DNA from: Dioszegia crocea
Lineage: Eukaryota; Basidiomycota; Tremellomycetes; Tremellales; Bulleribasidiaceae
Assembly (NCBI GenBank): GCA_001600615.1
Contig: BCKK01000002.1
Location: 1,766,809-1,830,808 of the forward strand
Reading direction: 5' to 3'
Length of the DNA stretch: 64,000 bases
Part shown: one piece after another, positions 23,964 to 36,200 of the stretch
How the letters are laid out: the number at the start of each line of letters is the position of its first letter
Numbering within the stretch: the stretch's first letter is position 1
Made by a program: the position numbers and the translations under genes
Notes under the pieces: generated by a model
The model's database searches: none
What the model was told of the DNA's origin: nothing
Seen by the model: only the letters and a program-made list of their open reading frames with translations

Positions 23964-24528
23964 ATGGTATGTGGCTTGAGAGAGGGATGGGAAGAGGAGA
24001 CTGTGCTGATTTGATCTATAGGCGGAACTTCGATATACACTCAACACCCAGTTAGAACAGCGTGAGTCTTCTCTTCTTATAGCTTACCCATCGGTTCATG
24101 GAGGACCGCGGGCGTGGCCTTCACAGTGGCCTCAAATTACAACCAATATGATGCTGATGTATACAGTGCATATGCGATATACCGGTACTGGACACCCAGA
24201 CACGACCAAATAGTGCGTGAACACAGCATTCACACTCGACTGAACGCTTTGCTGTCCCGGCTCAGTAGGGCCAAGCTAACAGTGTAGCGAGTGGCTTACT
24301 CACCAACACCGAGACACTGCTGCAGCTATCGTCGGTCACCCGCCATTGATGGCGTATGTCGCTCTGGCAGATGGGGAATGTCAGGCGCGAGCCAGATTCG
24401 AAGTCCTCGAGGTGAGTGCCGGCTTGCTTGTCGCACGACGCAGCTTGTGAATGAGACGATCAAGTTAGCTGACTTTTCAGCGTATGGTGCAGCCATGCGG
24501 GAAACCACCAGGGAAGACGGACGAGTAA
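23964..24528 (+). CDS. SF3B5: Splicing factor 3B subunit 5 (SF3b10 / Ysf3), 86 aa in five exons
   Basis: Exons are 23964-23966 (only the ATG), 24022-24061, 24167-24212, 24288-24411 and 24481-24528, totalling 261 nt and 86 residues, the same length as the human protein. The translated text is collinear with SF3B5: RYTLNTQLEQL, then MRYTGTGHPDTTKYEWLTHQ, HRDTAAAIVGHPPLMAYVAL, and the end RMVQPCGKPPGKTDE. SF3B5 is a small subunit of the SF3b core of U2 snRNP and helps hold the branch-site helix. Four introns interrupt such a short reading frame, so no exon exceeds 124 nt and simple open-frame searches miss it. All introns are GT-AG with CTGAT/CTAAC/CTGAC branch sites. Confidence 0.95.
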
Positions 24529-25032
24529 GGCTGGGGATGGGTGAGGATGTTCTGGCCTAGATGGCGGCCCGGATAAGGAGAGAACACCGCAGTGTTCCTA
24601 CGACATGGGTGAACAGAGGAACGGTCGCTGTGACGAGGGGGCGAGAGGAGCACCTGTGACAGTAGAAGAGAGGGCGATTCTCGCGAACTCTGTTGTATCC
24701 TTACTGTACGATGTAAGATGACTGGTTTCCGTCCTTCGGAGGCGGATGAGCAATTTTCGCGACTCCGCTCCTGCGATACGATTTCAGCAGACAGGTTTCA
24801 TGAGTTTGATACATCGCGGATCGAGCTGGCTGCCTGGGCGCTTGGGGTTCGGCGGACATACCACACCATCAAAGGCAGAGAGAGTATTGCGGAAGCAAAC
24901 CTAGGCGTTTCAGATGTGCCTCGCTCGAGACGCGCTTTGGCCATTGAGCTCAACCATTTCACATTCCTCAACCTGTTATACATCTCTCCCTTGTCACTCT
25001 ACATCTTACAACCCCGTCAGTGATCAGGCAAG
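24529..25032. other. Intergenic region upstream of CDC12
   Basis: About 0.5 kb between SF3B5 and the CDC12 start codon; probably the CDC12 promoter and leader. An open frame at 24718-25023 runs close to the CDC12 start but has no recognisable motifs. Confidence 0.45.
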
Positions 25033-26752
25033 ATGACTAACGAAATCGGTATCGCAAAGTGAGTCGAGAGGAATTTAAATGAACCTATTTGGATGGTAAC
25101 TGACTCCGCAGTCTGCCTAACCAGGTATGTTGCCTTCAATGGCACAGACGAACACCTTGATTACAGAACTGACATGATCAGAGGCACAAGATAGTGAACC
25201 AGCAAGGTGCACACTTTACCATCATGGTTGTTGGTGCGTGCTTATCTTTGGGCAAAGGAGGGTGAAGCAACGAAGCTGATGGCGCAAGGTGAATCTGGGT
25301 TGGGCAAAACAACATTCATTAACACACTGTTTGCGACTGAGATTTGTGCGCCGAGGAACTATAGACAAAGGTAATTCAGTCTAAATCGAGGTTGTACGCC
25401 ATACACTGGGCTGATTGGCATAGATGGGCGAAACAGCTAGACAAAACGACCGAGATTGAGGTGTTGAAGGCAGATCTTGAGGAGAGGGGGTTCAACATCA
25501 AGGCCAGTTATTACATGGTGTAGAATCGTGGTCACTTCAAGCTGACATTTCAGCTGACTGTGATTGATACACCTGGTTTCGGCGACTATGTCAACAACCG
25601 GGATAGGTGAGCTTCTGGGTTGTCACTCACGCGAACAAAGCTCACACCTATAGTTGGGCACCAATCATCGACTTCATCGACGACCAGCACGAGTCATACA
25701 TGCGACAAGAGCAACAACCGCTTCGAAAGGAGAAGCAGGATATGCGGATCCACGCGTGTTTGTACTTTGTCAAACCGGGAGGACATACGTGAGTTTCCTG
25801 CCCCCGTATCGACGTAGGGTCCAAGCTCACGGCCAAGACTCAAACCCCTTGATGTCGAGATTATGAAGCGTCTAGGATCGAGAGTCAACCTCATCCCCGT
25901 TGTGGCCAAGGCGGACACTATCACACCTGAGGATCTGCAGGCTTTCAAAATCAAGGCAAGCTCCTCGGTCCTCACTTGTTTCAAACCAAAGGCTGACATG
26001 TGCAGATCCGAGAAGTGATTGCTGCCCAAGGCATTAAGATCTACACACCTCCCATGGACGCAGATGACGAGAGCGCGTCAGAGCACGCAAGGCAGACACA
26101 GGCCATTATGCCATTCTCCATCATTGGGTCCACGCAGGACGTGACTACCCCTGATGGCAGAGTTGTCAAGGGCCGAGAGTACCTTTGGGGTGTTGCTGAG
26201 GGTCAGTTGTTCTAGATCATCTGAACATATTGGTGGTTCAAAGCTGACGGCACAGTTGAGAATGACGAACACTGCGATTTCAAGAAATTGCGCTCTTTAC
26301 TCATTCGGACCTACATGCTTGACCTCATCACCTCGACCGAGGAGAATCACTATGAAGCCTACCGTCTCGCTCAGATGGAAACTAGGAAGTTTGGAGAGCC
26401 CAAAGTCCGCAAGATAGATAATCCCAAGTACAGGGAAGAGGAGGAGATGCTCAGGAAGCGATTCACCGAGCAGGTCAAGTTGGAAGAGGCCAGGTTCAGG
26501 CAGTGGGAGCAGCATGTGAGTTACAGATTCCATGATGTGCGTGTAAGATCATCCAGCTGACAGATATAGCTCATTACGGAGCGAGACAGGCTCAACAAGG
26601 ATCTGGAGCAGGCCCACTCGTCCATCAAGTCCATCGAAGTAAGCCATCTATCCGTGTCTGCATGACGCCAGAACTCATAGCTTACGATGCAGAATGAGCT
26701 GGAGCAGATGTCAGCATACCACCGCCAGGGAAGCGCCAATGCTCGCCGATGA
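25033..26752 (+). CDS. CDC12: Septin, CDC12 type, 380 aa
   Basis: Twelve exons: 25033-25058, 25112-25124, 25182-25233, 25289-25370, 25424-25502, 25554-25606, 25654-25788, 25838-25955, 26006-26201, 26256-26515, 26570-26638 and 26693-26752 (1143 nt). The N-terminus (GIANLPNQRHKIV) is that of the Cdc12/AspC group. GTPase motifs are present: P-loop GESGLGKTT, switch [15 protein letters not shown], and [11 protein letters not shown]; the septin-unique element includes [14 protein letters not shown] and [16 protein letters not shown]-terminal coiled coil follows from about residue 310. Septins form filaments at the bud neck and septum. Exon 2 is 13 nt. Two introns appear to be GC-AG (25503-25553, 25956-26005); for the first, a GT donor 15 nt downstream would add five residues before LTVIDTPG. 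Confidence 0.95.
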
Positions 26753-27208
26753 TTGATCTGCTGGACGGGTCTGGGCGTGAGATGAGGCGGAACTCGGGCT
26801 ACGAAAACACTTAATGATCTGAATTTTCTTCAATTTTCTTCTGGTCTTGACTTCCTAGAGGGTTTGCTCCCTGTATACCCATGTATATAGCTTTGACATG
26901 CCGACCGCTTCTTGCACCGGACTGTATACCGTACCCCTTCCGGGGCATAGATGGCACTAAGGAAGGTCGGCGGCGATGGCCGGGCCGGTTTCAGGCACCA
27001 GCGTCATCGCGATACCGACCTCCCTATGGCAACAACTGACTCCTTTTGCACTTACAAGCTATCGGATATCACACCCTAGACATACACTACAGATCGCCCA
27101 GGCTATCGCTACTTGCCTCTCACCAAGAAAGGGGGCTTAAAGTACTTAGCCCAAGGGCCGACTTTCAGTGAGGAGCAGCGGTCCACACCGCCTGAGGCCT
27201 GAGGCACG
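26753..27208. other. Intergenic region
   Basis: 456 bp between CDC12 and VPS13; expected to hold the VPS13 promoter. Nothing else recognised. Confidence 0.45.
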
Positions 27209-30200
27209 ATGCAGACTCTCAAGGATGCCGCGCTAAAGCTGCTGAACGTCTACGTCTCGCCTTACGTCGAGAATTTGAACGCACAGGATCTATCTCTGTC
27301 TGTATTTGGAGGTATGTCTCTCTTGACTTCCGCACGGCGGAGACCTGTCAAGCCGGCCTGACTGACAACAATAGGCAACCTCCAATTCCACTCGTTGCAC
27401 CTAAAGAAATCCCTCTTGGAGCGATTCGGACTGCCCGTCGAGATTGTCGCTGGGGACATAGGGACGCTGTCTGTCACTATACCCTGGGCGCAGCTCAAAT
27501 CCCAGCCTGTCAAAATCACGATTGATGATGTGTACATTTTGGCAAGGGCGAGACCGCAGGGCAAAGTCGACCCGGATGAGGATGCGCGCGTGGAGCAGGC
27601 GACGAAGCAGCAGAGGTTGAAGAGTGCCGAGGCGGTGGATAATGCTACGAGCCAAGTGGGTGTTGGGGAGGATGGTAGTGAGTCATTGTCTTTCAGCTGC
27701 TGGAAGGGCTGCGTGGGACAGCGAGGAGCAAAGAGAGACATTGATCGGCCTTTAGGGCGGGAAGTGAGGAGCAAGGAGAATCATTCGCCAGCCTTGAGGG
27801 CATGTGCTGATGAAATCAGCCAAACAGACCTATGTTGGAGCGATCATCAGTAAAGTGGTGGATAATGTGCAAATTCACGTCAAGGGGATACACATCCGGT
27901 ACGAGGATGGAACAAATACTCCTGACGTGAGCCCGCTTTTGTGCCTCTTCACATCATTGGAGTGCATCTCAAAGCTGACGATCCCTAGCATCCTTTCGCA
28001 GCTGGTATAACGCTCGACGAATTCAAAGCAGTTTCTACGGACGAGAACTGGCTGGAAGCGTTCATCCAGGATAGCATGAAGGGGGTGCACAAGCTCGTCA
28101 AGCTTGCGGCTCTCTCGGTGTACTTCGACACGGATACTGGTAGTCTAGATAAGGGGAACCGAGAGGGGACTATCGACGCGCTGAAACACATGCTGAGTGG
28201 GCCGGGGAAGCACCAGTATATCCTAAAGCCAGTAACAGGGGAGGCAAGGGTGAGCTATGACGTCGAATTTTAGGCAGGTCCTCGAGCTGACTCATCCAGT
28301 TGATCGTCAACAAGACAATGTCGAACGAGGTACCAAAAGTGGACGGTCAGGTGATATTCGACGAGATCGGTTTGGTCGTCGACCAAGATCAATACCGCGA
28401 TGCCCTATCCGTCGTCGACGTATTCCACTTTTACCGCCGGACACATCAGTACCACAAATTCCGACCGCCAGAGAGTGAGATTGAGGCGAATCCTGCACGG
28501 GCGCGCCTGAAATTCGCCCTTAATGCTATCATGGCCGAGGTGCATGACCGGAATAGAAGGTGGACGTGGGAATATTTGAGTGAAAGGCGGGATATGCGTA
28601 AGAAGTATGTGGAGGTGTATGTGAAGCGGCTGGCTCTTGCGGAGGGGAAACCATTACCGCCCGATGTAAGTTGATTCTAGGTCTTGCGTATACAAAAGCT
28701 GATCTTGTAGGAAGCCAAGGTTCTGGCAGATATGGAGGAGACGCTGGCGTACGAGGATATCCGGTTCTTCCGTTCGGTTGCACGTGTCCAGGCAAAGAAG
28801 GACGCAGCGACAAGACGGAAACTCGAGGCTGAGCGGAGGAAAGAGCAGGCAGGGCGGCAAACATGGAATGAGTGGCTCTGGGGTCAGGGACCGAAGAAGG
28901 AGTCTGATGAGGGAATGACGCAAGAGGAGAAGAAGGAGCTGGACGATATTATCGATTATGACTCTTCGGCTGCGGAAGTCATGCTCGGTAATCAGCCCAA
29001 AGACTTTATGCGCGCTCGAATCACCGCTCGACTCAACAAAGGGTCATTCTCCCTCCGCGCCGACCCACACGGCCGGAATTCGGATATCATCGCTCTGGTC
29101 TTTGACTCCTTTACTGCCGATGCCACGCAATACACCGAGGCCATTTCCGCCAAGGTCGCATTGGGTGGATTTAGGGTGTATGACGGTACCATGCCAGGCT
29201 CGCTTTATCCGCAGATCGTGCGAGTGAAGGATATCGAGTCGAGTGGAGGGTCTGAGCGGAGTACACCACATCGTCAAACTTCTCTCGATGTGGGCGGAAC
29301 GGACGTTGCGCTGGCAGAGATCAGCGACGGGATGGTATCGGACGATCCCTTTTTCATCATGGAGGTGGAGCATAATCCGCTTGACGGTCGAGCGGATAAT
29401 GCCGTAACGGTTAAAATGCGCCATTTGGAGATTATCTATCATAAGGGGTATGTAGAGGCTGTTGTGGGATTCTTCAAGCCGCCAGAGAGTCAGCTGGAGA
29501 GTATTGGAGCCCTGCTAGATGCGGCGGGACAGACGCTGGACGGATTGAGAAAGGAGACCAGAGCAGGTTTGGAATACGCCCTGGAGCAACACAAGGTGAG
29601 TTTTTGCGTGTGTCAATGATGCCAAGCTGATGATGTAGACTGTGGACATCAAGGTGGATATGAATGCCCCTATCATCATCATTCCTATGAGGTAAGTGCA
29701 AAATCGTCTTTCGTTATACCTGTGCTGACTTCCAAGTGTCACCGAAGCCGACTGCCAAGCACTCGTCCTGGACGCCGGTCACATCGCCATCGAAAGCAAG
29801 CTAGTGGACAAGGACCAAGTCAAGGAGGTTCAAAGCAAACGAGGGAAGCAGTACAGTAACGACGACTATCGTCAACTGGAAGATCTGATGTATGACCGCT
29901 TATCACTACGCCTCGAATCTACTCAGGTAAGCTTTCGCAATCTGGCAAGTGTTCAAAAAGCTGACGTTGCAGCTTCTTATGGGCGGGAATGTCGAATCCT
30001 GTCTCCAAGCCCTTGAGAAGGAGCATGAACCCGGAGCGGCAGAACTGCATATCCTAGAGAGGATCAATATGAACTTTTCGGTTCAAAACGCTATCGTCAA
30101 CACCTCCACGTTGACTCGATTCAAGATTGCAGGAGAACTACCAGAGCTCCAAGTCAACTTTTCCGATCGAAAATACAGTAAGTCCTCAAATCTACGTCAT

Positions 30201-33200
30201 GACTCGTGCTGATTGCCAGAAACCCTCATGCGATTTATCGACATTGCTATACCTAAATTCGGCGATGATGCGCCTGTCGAACAGACAGCTGCACCAGTTG
30301 TGCCACAGAGGAGGAATACCACTTTCCGTCCTGCCGCTATTGAGGAGTACAATCTGGACGATAATCGATCTGTCAGGTCCCATCGTACAGTCGACTCGCA
30401 CGATGACGCGTCTTCGGTTGGCGAGACTGGGGATAAGTTCTACGAGGCGCAAGATGATACTACCGAGGTGAGCTAAGATCTGATCTCCCACAGGTTCCAA
30501 GCTAATACTTCAGACTGAAAGAAGCGCCATGTCGCAAATCAGCTTTGAGTTCTCTTTCCGAGTCGGTAAACTCCAGGCGTCGCTATACAAGGCCATATCC
30601 GCGACGGAGGAGAAGGCCCTAGCCGACGCAGTCCTCGAAGGATTCGGTCTCACCTTCGCTCTACGCAAATACGACATGTCGGTCGATCTCTACCTGCGCA
30701 ATGTCACGCTCGCCATGATTGAGCAGGGACAAATTCGGAAACCACTCTTATCCTCCGCTCACATCGACTCGTCGGTATCTTCAGACCACAAACTGGTCAA
30801 AGTGAGATATATGAAGGTACAGAAGGACTCTCCGGAGTTCATGACCAAGCACGAAGGGGTGGATCAAAGCGTGGTGGCGGAATTGTCGACTTTCAAAATC
30901 ACCGTGGCGCCCGAGCCGATACTTGCGCTGAACGACTTCATCATGACGACCTTTGTCCCGCAGGATGAGGCGCAAGTGGTGCAAGCTCAGAAGGCAGGCG
31001 AGCCGGAGGTTGTGGCTCAAGCCGCGCCCTCCTCGGATAAGATCCGGGTTCGAGTACACCTCAGCAGTGCTCAAGGTGAGCTCAGGGGTCTCTTCTCTTA
31101 CTGACATACAGTATCACTAGAGCACAACGGTTTAGCCTTCGCGCTTCTTGAGTTGACCTTGGCAAACGTCAACATCATGCTCCGGAACGGGACCATGCGG
31201 GTCAGTGCTCGTCTAGGCAACCTATCCCTCGAAGATCTCACCGACGATGTCGTCGCCAACCCTGCTTTCAAAAAGCTGCTCGCTATCGAAGGTGATGAGC
31301 TTGCCGAGTTCAGCTACGAGACTTTCGACCCAACCGATAAGGAGACGTTCCCCGGTTTCAACTCGTCGGTCCACCTGAAAGCCGGATCGCTCAAATTTAC
31401 CTTCATGGAAGGTCCGGTGCACAGCCTTTACGGCTGGGCTATGAAGTTTGCCCAGCTGAAAGCAGTATACGATACGGCATCCCAGGCGGCGGTACAGCGG
31501 GCATCGGAGGTGACGAGGATGCACTTTGATGTGCTCATCAACACCCCCATCGTCGTTTTGCCGCGAGATGGCTTGGTCAGCGGGGATATGCTGGTATTGA
31601 GATTAGGAGAAATCTTTGCCAAGAATCGATATCTCGGCGATCCGAACGATACTTCTACCATCGATGCGGGTTTGCGCGGGATCAGCATGTCGTCAGAGAT
31701 GGACTTTGAGGGCAAGAAGGAGACACTCAAGATGGTGGATGATGTGACCATCTCGGCGATGATCAAACAGGCTGGCGGAGAGGGGAACCGTTCTGACCCA
31801 AAGAATGCAGATATGGAGGTGAGTGTCACTGGAGGTTGTCGCTGACCCGCAGATATCAACCGAAATGTCCGATGTCAAAATGTCATTGACTCAACTCCAA
31901 TACACCCTCATGATGTCCATCCTCCAGGCGCTTCCCCGAGCCCTATCCAACTTATCTGAACCAATCGAATCGGGCACTACCCCCCTTCCTCCTTCAACGG
32001 CGGTATCTACGAACCCCGGAACACCCGTATCCGAAGCGGAAACGCAGGTCGACCTCGAGCCGGAGCTCGCGATCGTTGACCGCAAAGCGGGTGCATTATG
32101 GACCACAATGCTCGTCGATTTCAAAGTCAGCTCCATCACCCTTGAAGTATACACGGCAAAGGCTATCAGCGCCAGCGATCTGCCTAACAACAGCATTGCG
32201 CGCTTTGGTCTAATGCAGACCCACGTGGGCTTGAAGCAGCTCAGCGATGGCGCCATGGAAGCTGAGTTCTCGCTTAAGACTATCGCATTCACCAGTACCC
32301 GAGCTGGAGACAGCGTTTTCCGCGATATCATCCCACCCGCATCGCACGATGGAAATCAGGTCATGGTGCAGTATACCAAATCTGGCGGTCCGAACGGCTC
32401 GGCCACGGCGATTGTCACTATCGACAGTCCTAAAATCATCCTTGCTGTCGACCCACTCGCGGCTCTGCTGGAGTTCGCCGTCAGTCCGTTCAAGGACGCG
32501 ACGCCAGCTGCCGAGGAAACTGAGGCGGCGGGCACACCCGATCAGCCCGGGGCGACCACTGCGGCCGACCAGCCCGGATCACTGTCCTTCCGCATCGAAA
32601 TCATCCAATCGACAGTCATGGTCATTGCGAATGACTCCGATCCCAAATCTCAGGCGATCCAATTACAGGTCAAGGAAGTCTTGCTGTCCCAGCAGACGAT
32701 CATGGCGCTCAAGATTGGTCAGCTGGGAATGTCATTCGGTCGGATGGACAAATTGTCTGATCGGATTACATTCCTTGATAGGCTCAACATCGCCTTGTCA
32801 CTCGATACCAAGCGGCGGGGATCTCAGACAACCACGAGCTTCGATGTCGACATTCCCGATCCCATCATCTTCAGAGCGTCATACTCGGACATCATGCTCA
32901 TTCTCGACATCGTCAACAAGGCTAGTGCAGCTATGACAAAGGCGATGTCTGGGAATGCGGATGTGCCGGAACGACGTGGGTCGATAGCGGACAGGCGAAG
33001 AAGCGGTACAGGTGTCACTAGTGACAGAGTCACCGAGTCCACATCCGCCGCTGTCGTCTCTACCCCTACTGCCAGGAGGACGTCGATCGGCACTCAGAAA
33101 CGGACGATAGATAAGGCAAAGGTTCTGATCTCGAAGGAGCAGGTCAGTTTCTGTGTGCCGCGTCGTCCACGTCAAAGCTCACTCTCTAGCTCACTGCCCG

Positions 33201-36200
33201 GATCAACGGATTCCAGCTGGTCCTTGTTGGTGATCTACAGGAGATGCCGTTTGTACATCTGGCGACGAATGAGTTCCAGGTGGCCATCAATGACTGGACC
33301 GGAGATGTGAGTACGCACTGCGAGTATGGCTGGCTGACGTACAGATGAAAATGGCTACATCAATCACTACCTCCATCCGCTACTACAATCCCAGCAACTC
33401 GTACTTTGAGCCCCTGATGGATCCCTGGAAGTTTGACTTGCGAGTCACTCGCACAGCTGCAGGCCCCAACAGCAACCCCATCGAAGTCAGATTACTAGCT
33501 CGCGAGCGGCTCGAGCTCAATGTATCGGCGGCCTTTATCGAACTAGCGATGACAGGCGCGATGATCGGCGAGGGCCAAGCCAAACAGGCTCGAGGAACGG
33601 ATGCGCCATTCCGAGTCCGCAATCAGACCGGTCTGAAGATTGCGGTTTGGCCGGAATCTCGCGATACGACCAAGACTCCTACAGGAGTTAAGGAGTTGAA
33701 TGATGGAGCGGATGTGCCATGGCGATTCGAGGATCGGCATCGTGCCCGAGACGTGAGTGGCTTTTGATGTCAGAGCTGATGATAGAATGTTTCGGCAGCT
33801 CGCCATAACTCGCTCGGGGTGCACATCCAGGGTACCGATTGGGACCCCCTACGCAGTATCTCTGTCGATCGTGAAGGACCACAAATACTATCCCTCCGCC
33901 CCAAGGTCGACAAGGTCTCACATCAGCTCATGTGTGATATCAAAGTCGAGAACAATATCAAAGTTATCACTTTCCGCTCGACATTTAACGTCGAGAACAA
34001 CACGGCTTTGCCGATCGAGATGATCATCGTTGATGCGCATGGGAAGGCTGCAACCGGTCAGATCAAAATCAATCCGGGAGAATCACATCCGCTGCCTTTG
34101 ACTGCTGCGTATGAGAAGCGCTTTCGCTTGAGGCCTCTGAGTAAGTCTTGACCGCAGACTACAGCTTACACACCAGGAGGGTTCAACTTTGACTACAGCT
34201 GGTCCATGCCACTCCACTGGCGACAACTTGTCTCGAGACCGATCCGACCTATCAGCTGTAAACACCAGACTGCGCAAAAGCCTGCCTTCTACTTCCAGGG
34301 CAAGGCAAACTTTGACGAAAACGACCCTGCCGCTAAGTGAGCTTTACTGCACGTGTAAGATTGCCATAAGCTGATTCTGCAGGATGTATCCTCGGATGAC
34401 TCTCAGCTTGCGCGCTCCGGTGGAACTCGAGAACTTGCTACCGTTCGACATCAAGTGGCGAGTACACGACAAGAACACAGGTCTCAGCTCGGGCGAGTAT
34501 CTCATCAAGGGCGGAGCATGTCCTCTGCACACGGTGGAACTCAGCCATCTGCTGTTGATCAGTATTGGACCGCAGGACTGCAGTGAGTATCTGTTCGCAC
34601 TAAAATGACAGTGCTGATCAGCAGACTTCCAGCAGAGCGAGTATGCCATCATCAACACAGATGACCAGGAGCTACCGATCGAGGATCATATCCAAGTCAC
34701 CGACAGAGAGAACATCCCCCTGACCCTACGTTTGCATTACTTGTAAGTCAAATCCTTCCGTGACAGGCGAAACTGATCATTAGCACCTTCCCTGACTCTG
34801 GAGGAGCCATACGAGTTCAGATATACGCCCCCTTCGTCTTCCTCAACAAGACTGGACTGCCATTTGATCTGGCGGCGAAGACATGGTCCGGCGGTCAGCG
34901 AGAAGTCGCTGGTCGCGCTGACTTTGCTGGTGCGTTTTCCATCTAAATGGCGGAAGTGGCTGACAGTTCAGAGGATCACAAGAAGGCCGAACCAACGCCA
35001 TTCAGTAAGTCTCCTCAATGTCCCGGCTGACCTCCAGTGTTCAACTTCCCCAACAATGATCGTCGAGACAGACTGCTTCTGCGCATTGGAGACTCGAAGT
35101 GGTCCAGACCCATGTCTTTCGATTCGCCAGCAGCGAATATGGCGGTCGTCATGCAATCTGCAGGAGGGGACAAGGAGATGCACGTCGGATTATCGTACAC
35201 CGAAGGTCTAGGAAAAGTGAGTGACTGCGAATGTGCCCCGCTGACAGGCAGTACAAATTGACAAAGGTCGTCACCCTTACCCCACGATATTTGGTGGTGA
35301 ACCACTTTGAGTACCCCATCAGGATACGGCAAGAGCAATCGGACCAGACGTACGATATCGCCAAGGGTGCACAGGTTTCTGTGCCGGAGTTGATGGCTCG
35401 AGCTCCGGCTCAATTCACCCTGACGGCAGATCTGTCTACTCAAAGATGGTGAGTCTCGATCATGAACGAGCTCATTTCAGGTCGGCTCCATTCAATGCAG
35501 ACGATATTGGCCGCACTCACCTTGTGGTGGAGCGTCAAGCCTCAAACGGAGTCAGGACATACCTGCTTCGAATTGAGACGCATATTCAAGGCTCGAGCTT
35601 CTTCATCTACATTTCGAGGGAGAAGGAACCATGGCCCCTCAGAATTAGGAATGATAGCCAGACTACGTTCAGCTTCCAACAGATCGTAAGCTCCACTCTT
35701 GTCACAAGCTGATATGTAGGACTCGGATAAGCAAGCGACCAACCTTCCAGTGCGAGAGGTCCCAGTGTCACAAGCGGTCAATTACGCTTGGGACTTCCCT
35801 ACTGCGCCCAAGAAGCGGCTGCGACTTATCGCCGATGGTGTACCTCTACCTCAATCTATCGATATGATGGCTATTGGGGTTCAGCCGCCCATCAAACTCG
35901 TGAGTAGAAATGCCAGACTTGGCTAATTTGCAGCCCCGACAACCCGGCAAGCGGTCTACGACGGTTTCACTGGATATTCAGGCAGACGGCGCATCTCAGC
36001 TGTTGGTAATCTCACCATACGACGAAGAGACGAGCGTCTACAAGCCTTCCAGACCAGGCGGTCCAAGGCGATCCGAATCTACCGACAGTATCTCGACAAT
36101 GACAACTCAATTCGAGACTGTTCACGTCACGGAAAAGCCCAACATGACGATTCTCGTTGACTTCGAGGGTATCGGCGTATCGCTCATTACGAAGCGACCT

